Source: JAUMBM01 sp964645715 (GTDB lineage Bacteria; Bacteroidota; Bacteroidia; Chitinophagales; Saprospiraceae). Taken from it: DNA of 64,000 bases. The notes beneath the pieces were generated by a model that ran no database searches, was not told where the DNA came from, and was given only the letters and a program-made list of their open reading frames with translations. The stretch covers positions 62,001 to 126,000 of the forward strand of contig CAZYAO010000005.1 of NCBI GenBank assembly GCA_964645715.1. Direction: 5' to 3'. Shown piece after piece: positions 1-9,135 of the stretch; position 1 is the stretch's first letter, and every line of letters begins with the position of its first letter. The position numbers and the translations under genes were made by a program.

Positions 1-1453
1 CTACTGCTCCACGGAAGCCTGTAAACAGGAAGCCATCTTCGATACTTGGCAGACCGCTTGACTGGAAAGTGTTGGTTCCGATGTAAGGAAGATCCAGGTC
101 TGTCGTATTTGCACCGAGGATATCGAGGTACTGTGTAAAGTCCTGATTTTCGTCAAAACCAATGTATACAAGCTGGTCACCTTCGTAGCGAATGCCGAGG
201 AAATACACCAGATCATCGCCAGGAAGGATGTGGCCTTCTTCGAAATCGTTGATGTCAAGTAGCGGGGCACGTACCCATGAAGCAGCCGCATCAGGCGTCT
301 CATAAGGAGCTTCGTCCACGAGCGCCACAACGTCAAGCTCCGCATTCTCGATCGCCTGATCACCATCAAGGTCGTTCCATGAGTAGAGGAAAGCATTGAC
401 CGTGATTTCACTCATTGGAGAACCGGCGGCGCGTGATACATAGAATACGACGCTGTCCATCTTGAAACCTGCACCCTTATTAACATAAATAGGCGTGAGG
501 AACTCAATGTTACCACCACCAGAAATAGTGTAAGCATTGGTGATGGTTGCCCGGCGGGCTGCACTGTCCCAGCCACCGTTGCAATAGGCATCTTCCGTAA
601 CAGCGAATTCTGATGAAAAGCTGTTGTCCGCAGGCTGCGCATCCGTACTGTCTGTAGAAATCGTGTAGTTAATGGTGTAAGTACCCTCACCAGAAGCAAA
701 CGGATCGAACTCCGGAAGTACTACCAGACTGGAAGAATCGGAATCAACTGCTGCAACGGAAGCAGACTGGCTGTAAACCTGGCCTGCCTGGCTGTGGCTG
801 ATGGTAGCTGCTACCGTTACATTGCTTGCGCTGTTTAGACCTACATTTTCTACGCGTGCACCCGGAATTACCGAGAATACGCCTGCTGCGTCGATCTGGT
901 GCCCCGGGATAGCTCCCTTAGGCGCGTGTGCGATGCCAGCTCTTGCATTACTGCGCACATTGTTGGGGAAGCGCACGTTACCAATGGTTACATTGACATT
1001 GCCCGTCAGCAGGGCATTGCGAATCAGCTGGCCGTCTTCCAATGAAAGCATTACGCAAGGGATAGTAACGTTGCCACCATTGACACCGGGACCCATAACA
1101 ATGGTGCCTGCACCAGCGGCATTGTTCAATACAATCACAGCTATCGCACCTGCGTTCTGCGCATTGAGACACTTCAGACCAAACTCGCACGTACCGCGGT
1201 CAATGAGCGCAATTTTACCGGCAACTTCTGAACCGTTGGTGAGTGCCTGACAACCTCTGGTCGGCGTTGCAGTGCCGTCGTTTACAAACACCACATCTCC
1301 CGTCCAGACACTGTCGGTCAACACCCGGCCAAAACCTGCAGCAGAGAAATTGTAAGTGCCGGCAAGGTTGCTGGGAGAGTTAACCAGCACAACTTGTGCA
1401 GAGAGCACAAAGGTGGCCAGTAAGAAAGCAATTGCAGATGTAAAAAACTTCAT
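1..1453 (-). CDS. Secreted protein with PA (protease-associated) domain, 3' end beyond the window
   Basis: The frame is open from an ATG at 1453 down to base 1 (484 codons, no stop), so the C-terminus is missing. It begins with a signal peptide (MKFFTSAIAFLLATFVLSAQ). A typical PA domain follows at about residues 50-160, with GKIALIDRGTCEFGLK and AQNAGAIAVIV as its core. The later part is rich in Asp, Ser and Thr and looks like beta-sandwich repeats of an extracellular protein. PA domains often accompany secreted peptidases or surface proteins of Bacteroidota, but no catalytic domain is visible in this part. A T9SS sorting domain may lie beyond the edge; that is a guess. A well-formed promoter lies upstream (1502-1533). 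The call of PA domain is firm; the overall function is unknown. Confidence 0.85.
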   Translation of the reverse strand, partial: MKFFTSAIAFLLATFVLSAQVVLVNSPSNLAGTYNFSAAGFGRVLTDSVWTGDVVFVNDGTATPTRGCQALTNGSEVAGKIALIDRGTCEFGLKCLNAQNAGAIAVIVLNNAAGAGTIVMGPGVNGGNVTIPCVMLSLEDGQLIRNALLTGNVNVTIGNVRFPNNVRSNARAGIAHAPKGAIPGHQIDAAGVFSVIPGARVENVGLNSASNVTVAATISHSQAGQVYSQSASVAAVDSDSSSLVVLPEFDPFASGEGTYTINYTISTDSTDAQPADNSFSSEFAVTEDAYCNGGWDSAARRATITNAYTISGGGNIEFLTPIYVNKGAGFKMDSVVFYVSRAAGSPMSEITVNAFLYSWNDLDGDQAIENAELDVVALVDEAPYETPDAAASWVRAPLLDINDFEEGHILPGDDLVYFLGIRYEGDQLVYIGFDENQDFTQYLDILGANTTDLDLPYIGTNTFQSSGLPSIEDGFLFTGFRGAV

Positions 1454-1501
1454 GAAAGTTAAATTTAGTGATGGAAACATGTGCTTAGTCGCTAATCATT
1501 G

Positions 1502-1533
1502 CAAACATAAGAAATCCTATAAAAACCGCCAAA
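1502..1533 (-). promoter_or_regulatory. Bacteroidota-type promoter of the PA-domain gene
   Basis: Read on the minus strand: TTTG, 20 nt, TATGTTTG. Both boxes match the TTTG-N19/20-TAnnTTTG consensus exactly. The predicted start of transcription is about 40 nt before the ATG at 1453. Confidence 0.6.
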
Positions 1534-1611
1534 AGGTATCCAACGATTATTTTAGTAATGTCGTTATCGACAAACAATTTTTGGCAAATAATTGTCCATG
1601 TTAGCCCGGTG

Positions 1612-1642
1612 ATTGTTTTTTGCCGCTACTGCCTTACATTTG
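1612..1642 (+). promoter_or_regulatory. Probable promoter of the double-ATPase ABC gene
   Basis: ATTG, 19 nt, TACATTTG (1635-1642), ending 38 nt before the ATG at 1681. The -7 box fits TAnnTTTG; the -33 box is a partial match. Confidence 0.5.
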
Positions 1643-1680
1643 CATCACTGCGCTTGTCAGCGTAGCCGTAATATCTGATC

Positions 1681-3447
1681 ATGACAGAATCTGTACTACT
1701 GGAACTGGACAATATTCACCTGGGCTTCGGTCGTGCCGATACCGTTAGGCCCGTACTGGAAGGCCTTAGTCTGTCTGTTCGTGCGGGCGAAATAATGGGA
1801 CTGGTAGGGGAGTCGGGCTCGGGCAAGTCCATGACAGCCCTCACCGTAATGGGCTTGTTGCCTGCCGGTGCGCAGTTGTGGCAGGGCAACGTCTGGTGGC
1901 ACAACGCTACAGACGGCAGCCGTACCAATCTTTTGGCTACCAGGGACAGTTACCGGGCTGTTCGTGGCAGACAGATAGGAATGATTTTTCAGGAGCCGAT
2001 GACCTCCCTGAACCCCGTATTCACTTGTGGCTACCAGATTGAAGAATCAGTCAGGCAGCATTTGGGGCTGCGTGCTGCAGAGGCGAGTGCATATACGTAT
2101 GAATGGCTGGAAAAGGTGAAGCTTCGGGATTTGCACAGAGTGTATAATAGTTATCCGCACCAGTTGTCCGGAGGACAGCGGCAGCGGGTGATGATAGCTA
2201 TGGCGATGTGCCTGCAGCCACAGCTGTTGATTTCTGATGAGTCGACTACTGCGCTGGATGTTACAGTGCAGGCGGCAGTACTCGAACTCATGCAGCAGCT
2301 TCAGCAGGAGACGCATACGGCTATTTTGCTCATCAGCCATGACCTGGGAGTCATCGGGCAGTTGGCTGATCGCATTTGTGTTGTCCGCGCCGGAAAAATA
2401 GTGGAATCAGGGGATCGGTCATTGGTCAGTGGTGGCGCCCGGCATCCTTATACGCGCGGCCTCATCGCCTGCCGGCCTCCCCTGCGTCGTTCGCTCGACA
2501 GGCTACCCACGCTGGCCGATTTTCTCGGTGAAAGTGCAAATCACAATCCGGACATTGCAGCGCAGGCGCCAGAGGGGGTATCAGAGATACTATCGGGCCG
2601 TAATCCGGCTGTTGCTGTCTCAAGGCCTGTGAAAGAGGACCTGCCTGAGGGCGCTTCGGGGCCGTTAATGGATATTCGCAACCTGTCGGTTGCTTACAGC
2701 AGCCGTCGCTCGTGGTGGGGATTGGTAAAAAAAGAAGCAGTGACGGCCGTGGAAGGGGTTAGTTTTGTGGTGGAAAAAGGTAAGTCGATTGGCCTGGTGG
2801 GGGAGTCGGGGAGTGGAAAATCAAGTCTGGCACGTGCACTGGCCGGCCTAAGCCGGCCTTCGCGCGGACAGGTACTGTTGTCGGGACAGGATATGTATGG
2901 TATGGGCGCAGCTGCACTTCGAGCCTGTCGGCGGCAGGTGCAAATGGTTTTTCAGGATCCTTATGCCTCCCTGAACCCGGCGCTTACAGTGGCGGAGATG
3001 CTGCAGGAGCCGCTGCGGCAGCATTTTCCCCACCTGCAAAAAGAAGAAAGAGAAGAGACCGTAAGGCAGATGCTGCGACAGGTGCAACTCGAGCCGGATG
3101 TGGTAAATCGCTACCCCGGCGCGTTTTCTGGCGGGCAGCGGCAGCGGTTGGGTATCGCCCGGGCGCTGATATGTCGGCCGGCCATGCTTATCTGCGATGA
3201 GGCAGTATCAGCGCTGGATGTCTCCGTTCAGGCACAGGTACTCAACTTGCTGAAGGAATTGCAGCAACAGCAACAGTTTTCCATGCTGTTCATTTCTCAC
3301 GACCTGTCGGTTATTAGGTTTATCAGTGATGAACTCCTGGTGATGCAGCAGGGGAAAATAGTAGAGCGGGGCAGCCCTGCAGATGTACTGGACCGCCCCG
3401 CGCATGCGTATACGAAGCAACTAATCAGTGCTGTGCTTGAAATCTAA
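1681..3447 (+). CDS. ABC transporter with two ATP-binding domains (oligopeptide/dipeptide import type)
   Basis: 588 residues with two complete ABC cassettes in one chain, like YejF and GsiA or a DppD-DppF fusion. Cassette 1 has Walker A GESGSGKS at residues 43-50, the signature LSGGQRQR near 162 and Walker B LLISDEST. Cassette 2 has Walker A GESGSGKS near 375, FSGGQRQR near 482 and LICDEAVSALD. Each cassette is followed by the peptide-type C-terminal extension (HPYTRGLIACRPPL; HAYTKQLISAVLE). It should energise uptake of peptides or similar solutes. No permease or binding protein is encoded beside it, so its partners must lie elsewhere. The stop overlaps the stop of the convergent lipoprotein gene by 4 bp. 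Confidence 0.93.
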   Translation: MTESVLLELDNIHLGFGRADTVRPVLEGLSLSVRAGEIMGLVGESGSGKSMTALTVMGLLPAGAQLWQGNVWWHNATDGSRTNLLATRDSYRAVRGRQIGMIFQEPMTSLNPVFTCGYQIEESVRQHLGLRAAEASAYTYEWLEKVKLRDLHRVYNSYPHQLSGGQRQRVMIAMAMCLQPQLLISDESTTALDVTVQAAVLELMQQLQQETHTAILLISHDLGVIGQLADRICVVRAGKIVESGDRSLVSGGARHPYTRGLIACRPPLRRSLDRLPTLADFLGESANHNPDIAAQAPEGVSEILSGRNPAVAVSRPVKEDLPEGASGPLMDIRNLSVAYSSRRSWWGLVKKEAVTAVEGVSFVVEKGKSIGLVGESGSGKSSLARALAGLSRPSRGQVLLSGQDMYGMGAAALRACRRQVQMVFQDPYASLNPALTVAEMLQEPLRQHFPHLQKEEREETVRQMLRQVQLEPDVVNRYPGAFSGGQRQRLGIARALICRPAMLICDEAVSALDVSVQAQVLNLLKELQQQQQFSMLFISHDLSVIRFISDELLVMQQGKIVERGSPADVLDRPAHAYTKQLISAVLEI

Positions 3448-4448
3448 GGGACAAAATTCAATAGCTTGGTATAGATACCATTGCGCAGCGAGTCCCGTGA
3501 AGTTGAGTTAATCGAAATGCCGGATAATTTCACCTGGTAACGAGAGCTCACAAGGCCGAGGCCATTGGTGACATTGCTGTATACTGGAGGTTGTTCTGCA
3601 CTGGTAATGCCCGTGTTGGCGTTGGCCAACAGTAAGTAGTCGGCTAGCTCTTCACCGCCACCGGTAACAAAAAAGTCAATACCATCGAGACGGCGAATGA
3701 CCTGCGGATTGGGGGTGATGGCGTTGGCCAGCGTGAGGTAGAAACTTACATTGGTAAATTTGACATCCTGAAAGCTGCTGGGGTTGTCCCGGGTCACATT
3801 GTCGTCAAATACCCACTCGATGCTTTTATTGACAAATTGCGTTGTACTACCCGGCAGGGATTCGCGGTAGCGAATGGTTGCCCGGACATCAAAAATCTGC
3901 GCCTGGGCAGGAGAGTCCCATACGATCACATTGTCGATGTTGTAGGGGATCAACTGCAGCGATGTAGCCTCGCGGGGCTGTGTGATCGACAAGGGGGATA
4001 CAATGATTGTCTCAGCGATGGCCGTTTCTTCTCCGGGCCTTTCAACCAGGATACGCACCCGCTGACCACCCAGCAAAGCCGCCTGGCTCGCTTTGATCTT
4101 GTAGAGGACGTTGGGCGACTGTGCAAATACGCCTTCCCGCCTCGGGTATCCTTCTGCCTCGCCATCGACGCGCTGCAGCACAAAGCGCTGACCATTGCTC
4201 ACTTTTTGCAGCACAACTGTCGCTTCTTCGGGTCCGTAGTAGAGCGAATCAGGGATGCGGGCTATCTCCTCCGCATTGCCGCCAGGCTCGAGGAATACCT
4301 TCTCGACACGAATGTAATGTGCTGTATCCTGCGTGGAGAGGAATCCGTATATCACCGGAATGTCCTGCCACTCCCCCTCGAGCGTGATGTCTGTCGAACA
4401 ACTGCTCATAAGCCCTGCAAACAGCAGACTGAGAAAAACTATGCGCAT
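3444..4448 (-). CDS. Putative outer-membrane lipoprotein of a Bacteroidota family (possibly DUF4249-like)
   Basis: 334 residues from an ATG at 4448. This start is chosen over longer ones because it gives a clean lipoprotein signal (MRIVFLSLLFAGLMSSC, Cys17 as lipidation site) and lies 35 nt after a TACCTTTG box. The mature part is beta-rich, with phrases such as IPVIYGFLSTQDTAHYIRVEK and YKIKASQAALLGGQRVRI. These resemble DUF4249-type lipoproteins, which often occur with TonB receptors, but that family assignment is tentative. It sits convergent to the ABC gene and diverges from panB. It is probably anchored in the outer membrane; the function is unknown. Confidence 0.75.
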   Translation of the reverse strand: MRIVFLSLLFAGLMSSCSTDITLEGEWQDIPVIYGFLSTQDTAHYIRVEKVFLEPGGNAEEIARIPDSLYYGPEEATVVLQKVSNGQRFVLQRVDGEAEGYPRREGVFAQSPNVLYKIKASQAALLGGQRVRILVERPGEETAIAETIIVSPLSITQPREATSLQLIPYNIDNVIVWDSPAQAQIFDVRATIRYRESLPGSTTQFVNKSIEWVFDDNVTRDNPSSFQDVKFTNVSFYLTLANAITPNPQVIRRLDGIDFFVTGGGEELADYLLLANANTGITSAEQPPVYSNVTNGLGLVSSRYQVKLSGISINSTSRDSLRNGIYTKLLNFVP

Positions 4449-4482
4449 ATCGAAACTAATCGTTTGTTGCATCATTGCGCCG

Positions 4483-4490
4483 CAAAGGTA
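4483..4490 (-). promoter_or_regulatory. -7 box of the lipoprotein gene
   Basis: Minus-strand TACCTTTG, 35 nt before the ATG at 4448. No convincing -33 box was found at the expected distance. Confidence 0.4.
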
Positions 4491-4649
4491 ATGAGTAATG
4501 CGGATAATTCCAACCGGCATTACTGACACGAGGCCGACCAAGTCAATGCTCTTCGTGTTCAATATTTCCGGCGTCGGCCACGTTTATTTCGTGCATTCGC
4601 TATATCTTGCGGCCTGATAATTCATTGCTGAGCCGTTAAGCTACATCAC

Positions 4650-5465
4650 ATGTCTGTACACAAAGAAATCAAGCGGGTTACTACGCATACCCTGCAGGCT
4701 ATGAAAACCAAAGGGGAAAAAATCGCTATGCTCACAAGCTACGATTACTCTATGGCCCGCATTGTGGATGAAGCAGGTATCGATGTCATTTTGGTGGGGG
4801 ACTCCGCCTCTAATGTTATGGCCGGACACGAGACCACCCTGCCAATCACGCTCGATCAGATGATTTACCACGCTTCGTCGGTGGTGAGGGCTGTAAAGCG
4901 GGCGCTGGTAGTGGTGGATTTGCCCTTTGGCTCTTATCAGGGGGACTCCAAGCTTGCGCTGCAGAGCACAATCCGCATTATGAAAGAATCAGGTGCTCAC
5001 GCAGTCAAGCTTGAGGGAGGGGCTGAAATTGCCGATAGCATTCGCCGTATACTTTCGGCTGGTGTGCCGGTCATGGGACACTTGGGGCTCACGCCGCAGT
5101 CAATCTATAAGTTTGGTACTTACAGTGTGCGCGCACGTCAGGAGGCAGAGGCTGCTAAGCTGAAAAGTGATGCAGCTTTGCTGCAGGAACTGGGTTGTTT
5201 TTCTTTGGTACTGGAAAAAATTCCGGCAGGGCTTACCCGGGAGGTAAGCGAGCAGCTTGCTATCCCAACCATTGGCATCGGTGGCGGAAAGCATGCCGAC
5301 GGACAAGTATTGGTATTACACGATATGCTGGGTATCACCAAGGACTTTCAGCCACGCTTCCTGCGCAGATACCTGAATCTTTTCGATCTTATCCATGACG
5401 CGACAGCCCGCTATATTCACGATGTCAAAATCAAGGATTTTCCCAATGATGAAGAACAGTACTAA
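4650..5465 (+). CDS. panB: 3-methyl-2-oxobutanoate hydroxymethyltransferase
   Basis: 271 residues, the normal PanB length. It makes ketopantoate from 2-oxoisovalerate and 5,10-methylene-tetrahydrofolate, the first step of pantothenate and CoA synthesis. Family motifs are present: TSYDYSMARIVDEAGIDVI, GDSASNVMAGHETTLPITL with the metal-binding Asp and substrate loop, KLEGGAEI (near residue 119), VMGHLGLTPQS and the C-terminal IGIGGGKHADGQVLVLHD. The start (MSVHKEIKRVTTHTL) matches the family's N-terminus. panC and panD are not in this window. It is followed 87 bp later by the mltG-like gene, possibly co-transcribed. Confidence 0.97.
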   Translation: MSVHKEIKRVTTHTLQAMKTKGEKIAMLTSYDYSMARIVDEAGIDVILVGDSASNVMAGHETTLPITLDQMIYHASSVVRAVKRALVVVDLPFGSYQGDSKLALQSTIRIMKESGAHAVKLEGGAEIADSIRRILSAGVPVMGHLGLTPQSIYKFGTYSVRARQEAEAAKLKSDAALLQELGCFSLVLEKIPAGLTREVSEQLAIPTIGIGGGKHADGQVLVLHDMLGITKDFQPRFLRRYLNLFDLIHDATARYIHDVKIKDFPNDEEQY

Positions 5466-5552
5466 GCAGGAGGGACGAACTGTCGGTCGTTGTTTGGCTG
5501 GTGAAAATGTTTTTTCCGGACTGAGCGTAAAGGTAGACTTGTATTTTAACGT

Positions 5553-6596
5553 ATGATCATGTCAAAAAAGATTGTAGGTCTTGCAATGGCCGTCATGGCA
5601 GCAGGGGTTGCTGTAGTAGCCTGGTTCTATTTTTCCTACTGGCGTGCGGCCGTCGTCCCCAAAACGACAGAGGCTCCGGTTTATCTTTATCTGCCGGATG
5701 GTCTGCAATATACACAGTTGGTCGACTCACTGCGGTCTCAGTTGAATTTGCAGCATCCTGATGTGTTCGACTTCTTCGCCCGTCGGATGAAATACGATCA
5801 GTACAAGATCTATGGCGGTCGCTACGAAATCCAGCCCGGATGGTCTGCTGTTCAACTTATCCGGCATCTGCGCAGTGGTAATCAGTCGCCCGTGCAGCTG
5901 GTGCTCAACAATGAGCGCGAATGGTTTAATGTAGCGGCCAAAGCAGCCCGCTTTATTCAACCCGACTCGCTGGCACTGGTGGCAGTCATGTCTGATCCCG
6001 ACCTGCTAGACTCTATTGGCTATGATCAGCAAAATCTGATGGCCGTCTTTATCCCCAATACTTACGAATTTTTCTGGAATACCAAGCCAAAAGACTTTTT
6101 ACTACGCATGCTGCGTGAGCGAAACCGCTTTTGGGAACAGAACGGGCGCAAGGAGAAAGCCCGCGCACTTGGGTTGTCCGAAAATGAGGTCTATACGCTG
6201 GCTTCTATCGTGGAAAAAGAAACGCAGGCCAACAGCGAGAAAACGCGTATCGCAGGGGTATATCTCAATCGTCTCAAAGATGGCTGGCCGTTGCAGGCAG
6301 ATCCGACCGCTGTGTTTGCTACCCGCGATTTTGATGCCAAGCGGGTGCTGTATTATCATATCCATTTTGATTCTCCCTACAATACTTACAAGTATAAAGG
6401 GCTGCCGCCTGGCCCTATTTCTATCGCTTCTATCGCCAGCATCGATGCAGTCCTGAATGCCGAGCAACATGAGTATATGTTCTTCTGCGCAAGAGGGGAC
6501 GAAACGGGGCTGCATAATTTTGCAGCTACTATCGACGGGCATGCCCGGAATATCAGTATTTACAAACAGAATCTCGCATCCAGGGGGTTGCAGTAA
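5553..6596 (+). CDS. mltG: Endolytic murein transglycosylase, MltG/YceG family
   Basis: 347 residues: one N-terminal membrane helix (about 5-27), then a periplasmic YceG domain. The conserved catalytic region is VYTLASIVEKETQ, with the catalytic Glu around residue 220, followed by RIAGVYLNRLKDGWPLQADP. The C-terminal PYNTYKYKGLPPGPISI is also typical. MltG cuts nascent glycan strands and limits their length at the inner membrane. Starts at 5553 and 5559 are both possible (MIMSKK or MSKK). A near-consensus box TAGACTTG lies just upstream (5534-5541). The expected neighbours yqgF or tmk are absent. Confidence 0.94.
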   Translation: MIMSKKIVGLAMAVMAAGVAVVAWFYFSYWRAAVVPKTTEAPVYLYLPDGLQYTQLVDSLRSQLNLQHPDVFDFFARRMKYDQYKIYGGRYEIQPGWSAVQLIRHLRSGNQSPVQLVLNNEREWFNVAAKAARFIQPDSLALVAVMSDPDLLDSIGYDQQNLMAVFIPNTYEFFWNTKPKDFLLRMLRERNRFWEQNGRKEKARALGLSENEVYTLASIVEKETQANSEKTRIAGVYLNRLKDGWPLQADPTAVFATRDFDAKRVLYYHIHFDSPYNTYKYKGLPPGPISIASIASIDAVLNAEQHEYMFFCARGDETGLHNFAATIDGHARNISIYKQNLASRGLQ

Positions 6597-6599
6597 CCT

Positions 6600-6646
6600 G
6601 CTGCCTCCGCGTTTTGGAGGTGACTTCTGTAGTCTGGCAGTTTTTT
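6600..6646 (+). terminator. Possible intrinsic terminator after mltG
   Basis: CTGCC (6601-6605) can pair with GGCAG (6636-6640), directly followed by six T. An inner CCTCC/GGAGG pairing competes with it. It lies just after the mltG stop at 6596. Confidence 0.4.
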
Positions 6647-6845
6647 ATTTTAAATCGAATTTAAAAAAAACAAAAAACAGAAAATAATTTTGTTTAATTG
6701 TGTTGCGGGTATTTAAATAAGTTTTTTTGAAGAAAAGAAAAAAAAATATGCCGCGTGCATGGGGGATTGGCAAACAATCAGTGTCTATACAAATGAAGGC
6801 TGTAATTACAGCACTTGGAATTACTCCAAAGGAAAATTCATTGCT

Positions 6846-7520
6846 ATGGACATCAAGACGGCGTTTATCGATCAGTTTCCACTTTTCTCGGTACTCAGTC
6901 CGCAGGAACGCAGCCAATTGGCGCAAATGGCTGAGTACAGGATTAAGCAACGATATCATTTTATCTATTTGCCCGGTGATGCATCTGACCATATTTTTTT
7001 CCTCGCAAAGGGGGCTATAAAAATTGGTACCCACAACAGTGAGGGTAAGGAGGTCATCAAACATTTGATTCATCCCCTGGCAATGTTTGGAGAACTGGGA
7101 TTGGCAGGGGAGCAGGAGCGCACGGAGTTTGCGCAGGCACTCAGGGAAGACGTTCATTTGCTGGTGGTCAAGGTCGATGATTTCCGTAAGCTGATGCGCC
7201 TGAATTTTGATCTTCACAACCGGGTGATGATGGCTTTTGGTCAGCGGCTGATGTCGGCTGAGCACAAACTGGAGAGCCTTATTTTCAAGGATGCCCGTAC
7301 CCGGATTGTTGACTTCATCAAGGAGTCGGTTAGTGAGCATGGCCGTAAGGTTGGTTTCGAGATGTTGCTGAAGCACAGCCTCACACACCAGGATATTGCC
7401 AACATCACCTGTACAAGCCGACAGACGGTAACGCTGGTACTAAACGAGCTGAAGAAAAACGATCAGATTTATTTCAACAGGGGAAAAATTCTGGTCAGGG
7501 ATTTATCTAATCTGGCTTAG
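6846..7520 (+). CDS. Crp/Fnr-family transcription regulator
   Basis: 224 residues from the ATG at 6846 (MDIKTAFIDQFPLFSVLS). In-frame ATGs upstream would add a tail in AT-rich non-coding-like DNA, so I prefer this one. Residues about 1-125 form a cyclic-nucleotide-binding-type beta barrel (FIYLPGDASDHIFFLAKGAIKIG; MFGELGLAGEQER). Residues about 170-220 form a winged helix (LTHQDIANITCTSRQTVTLV). No FNR-type cysteine cluster is seen, so it is not an iron-sulfur sensor; the ligand is unknown. It is a single gene, closed by two hairpins. The AT-rich 250 bp upstream may hold its promoter and operator sites. Confidence 0.9.
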   Translation: MDIKTAFIDQFPLFSVLSPQERSQLAQMAEYRIKQRYHFIYLPGDASDHIFFLAKGAIKIGTHNSEGKEVIKHLIHPLAMFGELGLAGEQERTEFAQALREDVHLLVVKVDDFRKLMRLNFDLHNRVMMAFGQRLMSAEHKLESLIFKDARTRIVDFIKESVSEHGRKVGFEMLLKHSLTHQDIANITCTSRQTVTLVLNELKKNDQIYFNRGKILVRDLSNLA

Positions 7521-7543
7521 TTGGTCAGTTGAAGGTATTATGT

Positions 7544-7587
7544 CAAATGAGCTCTTTGCCGGCAGTAGCTGTCAAAGAGCTCATTTG
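7544..7587. terminator. Bidirectional hairpin, first of two, between convergent genes
   Basis: Perfect 15-bp inverted repeat (7544-7558 with 7573-7587) around a 14-nt loop. Its inner part reads like a decayed member of the TTTGGCGGC/GCCGCCAAA hairpin family (CTCTTTG...CAAAGAG arms shared with 58541-58569). It serves the crp-type gene from the left and the methyltransferase gene from the right. Confidence 0.7.
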
Positions 7588-7589
7588 CT

Positions 7590-7620
7590 TCTACTTCGAT
7601 TTATTGTAAATCGAAGTAGA
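7590..7620. terminator. Bidirectional hairpin, second of two
   Basis: Perfect 14-bp inverted repeat (7590-7603 with 7607-7620), loop TTG. It follows the first hairpin after 2 nt and lies 29 nt from the stop of the minus-strand methyltransferase gene. Confidence 0.7.
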
Positions 7621-7649
7621 CATTGGTTCAGTATCTCGTTCTGTTTACA

Positions 7650-9014
7650 TCACGCTTTCATGCGTATCCGCCACTCGGTAGGGTAGTAGTTGTTGTAGCG
7701 GTTGCCCAGCCCTTTGATCCAGCCTAATGCAAGTTCCTCATGCCGCACCAGCATCCAGCCTCTGGCTGTAGTGGGCAGGGGTACATTTTCCTTGCGCAGA
7801 TAGGCAATGGCTTCGGTGGTGGTAAGTGCAACGGCAGGAAGATCTGTTCGGAGCGCTGTGTGCAATGCCAATTCAGGGGAGGGGATGAGCTCATCGCCCT
7901 TCACCTCGCCCAAAACAAGTCCTACCTCAATACGTGACAGCCGGCTCGCCAGTGCTTCAATGTCTGCTATAAGTCCTGTCGGCAGACACCGCCAACGCCC
8001 TGCAGGATCAATCCGAATGAGTTGCTGATCCGGGTGTTGGAGCCACCGGTCAGTCACTCCCTGCAGTTTTTTGGGCGGAAGGCTGAGTTTGCCCGAAGTG
8101 CCTGCCATTTTACCGATCTCTCCGTTAGTTTCATGGGTTTTGGTGAAAGCGCATACGTACAGCCCCTCTCCCTGCACGCGCTGCGGGTATAACTGATAAC
8201 CGGGGTTCCGATCTGCTATATGCCAATCGGGGTCGAACGCCAGCGGTCGGAGTTCCCAACCGCCTTGTGCCAGCAGCCAGCGGGCGTTGTCGTCATTTTC
8301 CTGTGTGTTGTAGGTACAGGTGCTGTATACCAAATGACCACCGGGTTTTACTAAGCTTGCCGCTGCTGCCAGGATCCGCTGCTGCCGGGCTGCACAATGC
8401 GCAACATGCCGGGTTGACCATTCGGCAACAGCCTCCGGGTCTTTCCTGAACATGCCTTCTCCCGAGCAGGGGGCGTCGACGAGTACAAAGTCAAACCAAC
8501 CGCTAAAGGCACCAAAGTCTTCACTGTCCTGTGAAGTAGTTACTACACCCCCGAGTCCCCATTTGTCCATATTGTAGCGGAGCACAGAATATCGGCTTCG
8601 GATGACTTCATTACATACCAGCAGGCTACCCTCACGCATCTCATTGGCCAGCAAGACACTCTTGCCTCCGGGAGCAGCACACAAATCGAGGATCCTCAGG
8701 GGGCGATTGTCGGGATTGAGTTGTTGGTACACGTAGCTGATAATCATGCTGCTGGCTTCCTGTACATAGTAGGCACCCGCATGAAAGGACGGATCTAAAG
8801 TAAAAACGGGACGTTCCGGAAGGTATACTCCTTTTTTATTCCATTTTACTACTTCAATATTTTCCTGCCAATTTTTGATTTTTGTGACGTGATGACTTAC
8901 GCTGACGGCAGGGGGGCTGTCCAGTGAGTCAAAAAAGTCCTGCGCCTCTGCCCCCAGCAGGTCTTTCATTTGCTGCACGAAATCGGCTGGCAGGCCGGAG
9001 GGTAATACAGACAT
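7650..9014 (-). CDS. 16S rRNA (cytosine-C5)-methyltransferase, RsmF/NOL1-NOP2-Sun family
   Basis: 454 residues from the ATG at 9014 (MSVLPSGLPADFVQQM). A longer in-frame start exists but runs through non-conserved sequence. The SAM site is ILDLCAAPGGKSVLLANEM. Both family cysteines are present: DAPCSGEGMF (Cys near 181) and YSTCTYN (Cys near 233, the covalent catalyst). The C-terminal 150 residues, ending in WIKGLGNRYNNYYPTEWRI, match the RNA-binding end of RsmF (YebU), which methylates C1407 in E. coli 16S rRNA. The exact target here is inferred. It is closed by the double hairpin at 7544-7620. Confidence 0.92.
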   Translation of the reverse strand: MSVLPSGLPADFVQQMKDLLGAEAQDFFDSLDSPPAVSVSHHVTKIKNWQENIEVVKWNKKGVYLPERPVFTLDPSFHAGAYYVQEASSMIISYVYQQLNPDNRPLRILDLCAAPGGKSVLLANEMREGSLLVCNEVIRSRYSVLRYNMDKWGLGGVVTTSQDSEDFGAFSGWFDFVLVDAPCSGEGMFRKDPEAVAEWSTRHVAHCAARQQRILAAAASLVKPGGHLVYSTCTYNTQENDDNARWLLAQGGWELRPLAFDPDWHIADRNPGYQLYPQRVQGEGLYVCAFTKTHETNGEIGKMAGTSGKLSLPPKKLQGVTDRWLQHPDQQLIRIDPAGRWRCLPTGLIADIEALASRLSRIEVGLVLGEVKGDELIPSPELALHTALRTDLPAVALTTTEAIAYLRKENVPLPTTARGWMLVRHEELALGWIKGLGNRYNNYYPTEWRIRMKA

Positions 9015-9135
9015 GTGGTGTATTTTTTTTCGTAAAAATCCATGAAGCGGTTGGCTGTATCTGCAAATTGTTGGACGAAGCAGGAGCACGTATGCTGCCG
9101 TCAGGTACTGAAATCCGGGCGTAGGTAGTCGGTAA

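Noticed and set aside
1..699. Two minus-strand open frames of 136 and 95 codons at the left edge
   Set aside because: They are out of frame with the PA-domain gene, whose frame is open across the whole stretch from 1453 to the edge.
3837..4526. 229-codon plus-strand open frame over the lipoprotein gene
   Set aside because: Antisense to a frame with lipobox, promoter and natural composition.
6645..7388. 247-codon minus-strand open frame over the Crp/Fnr gene
   Set aside because: The plus strand codes for a clear cNMP-binding plus winged-helix protein; the antisense frame has no family features and odd composition.
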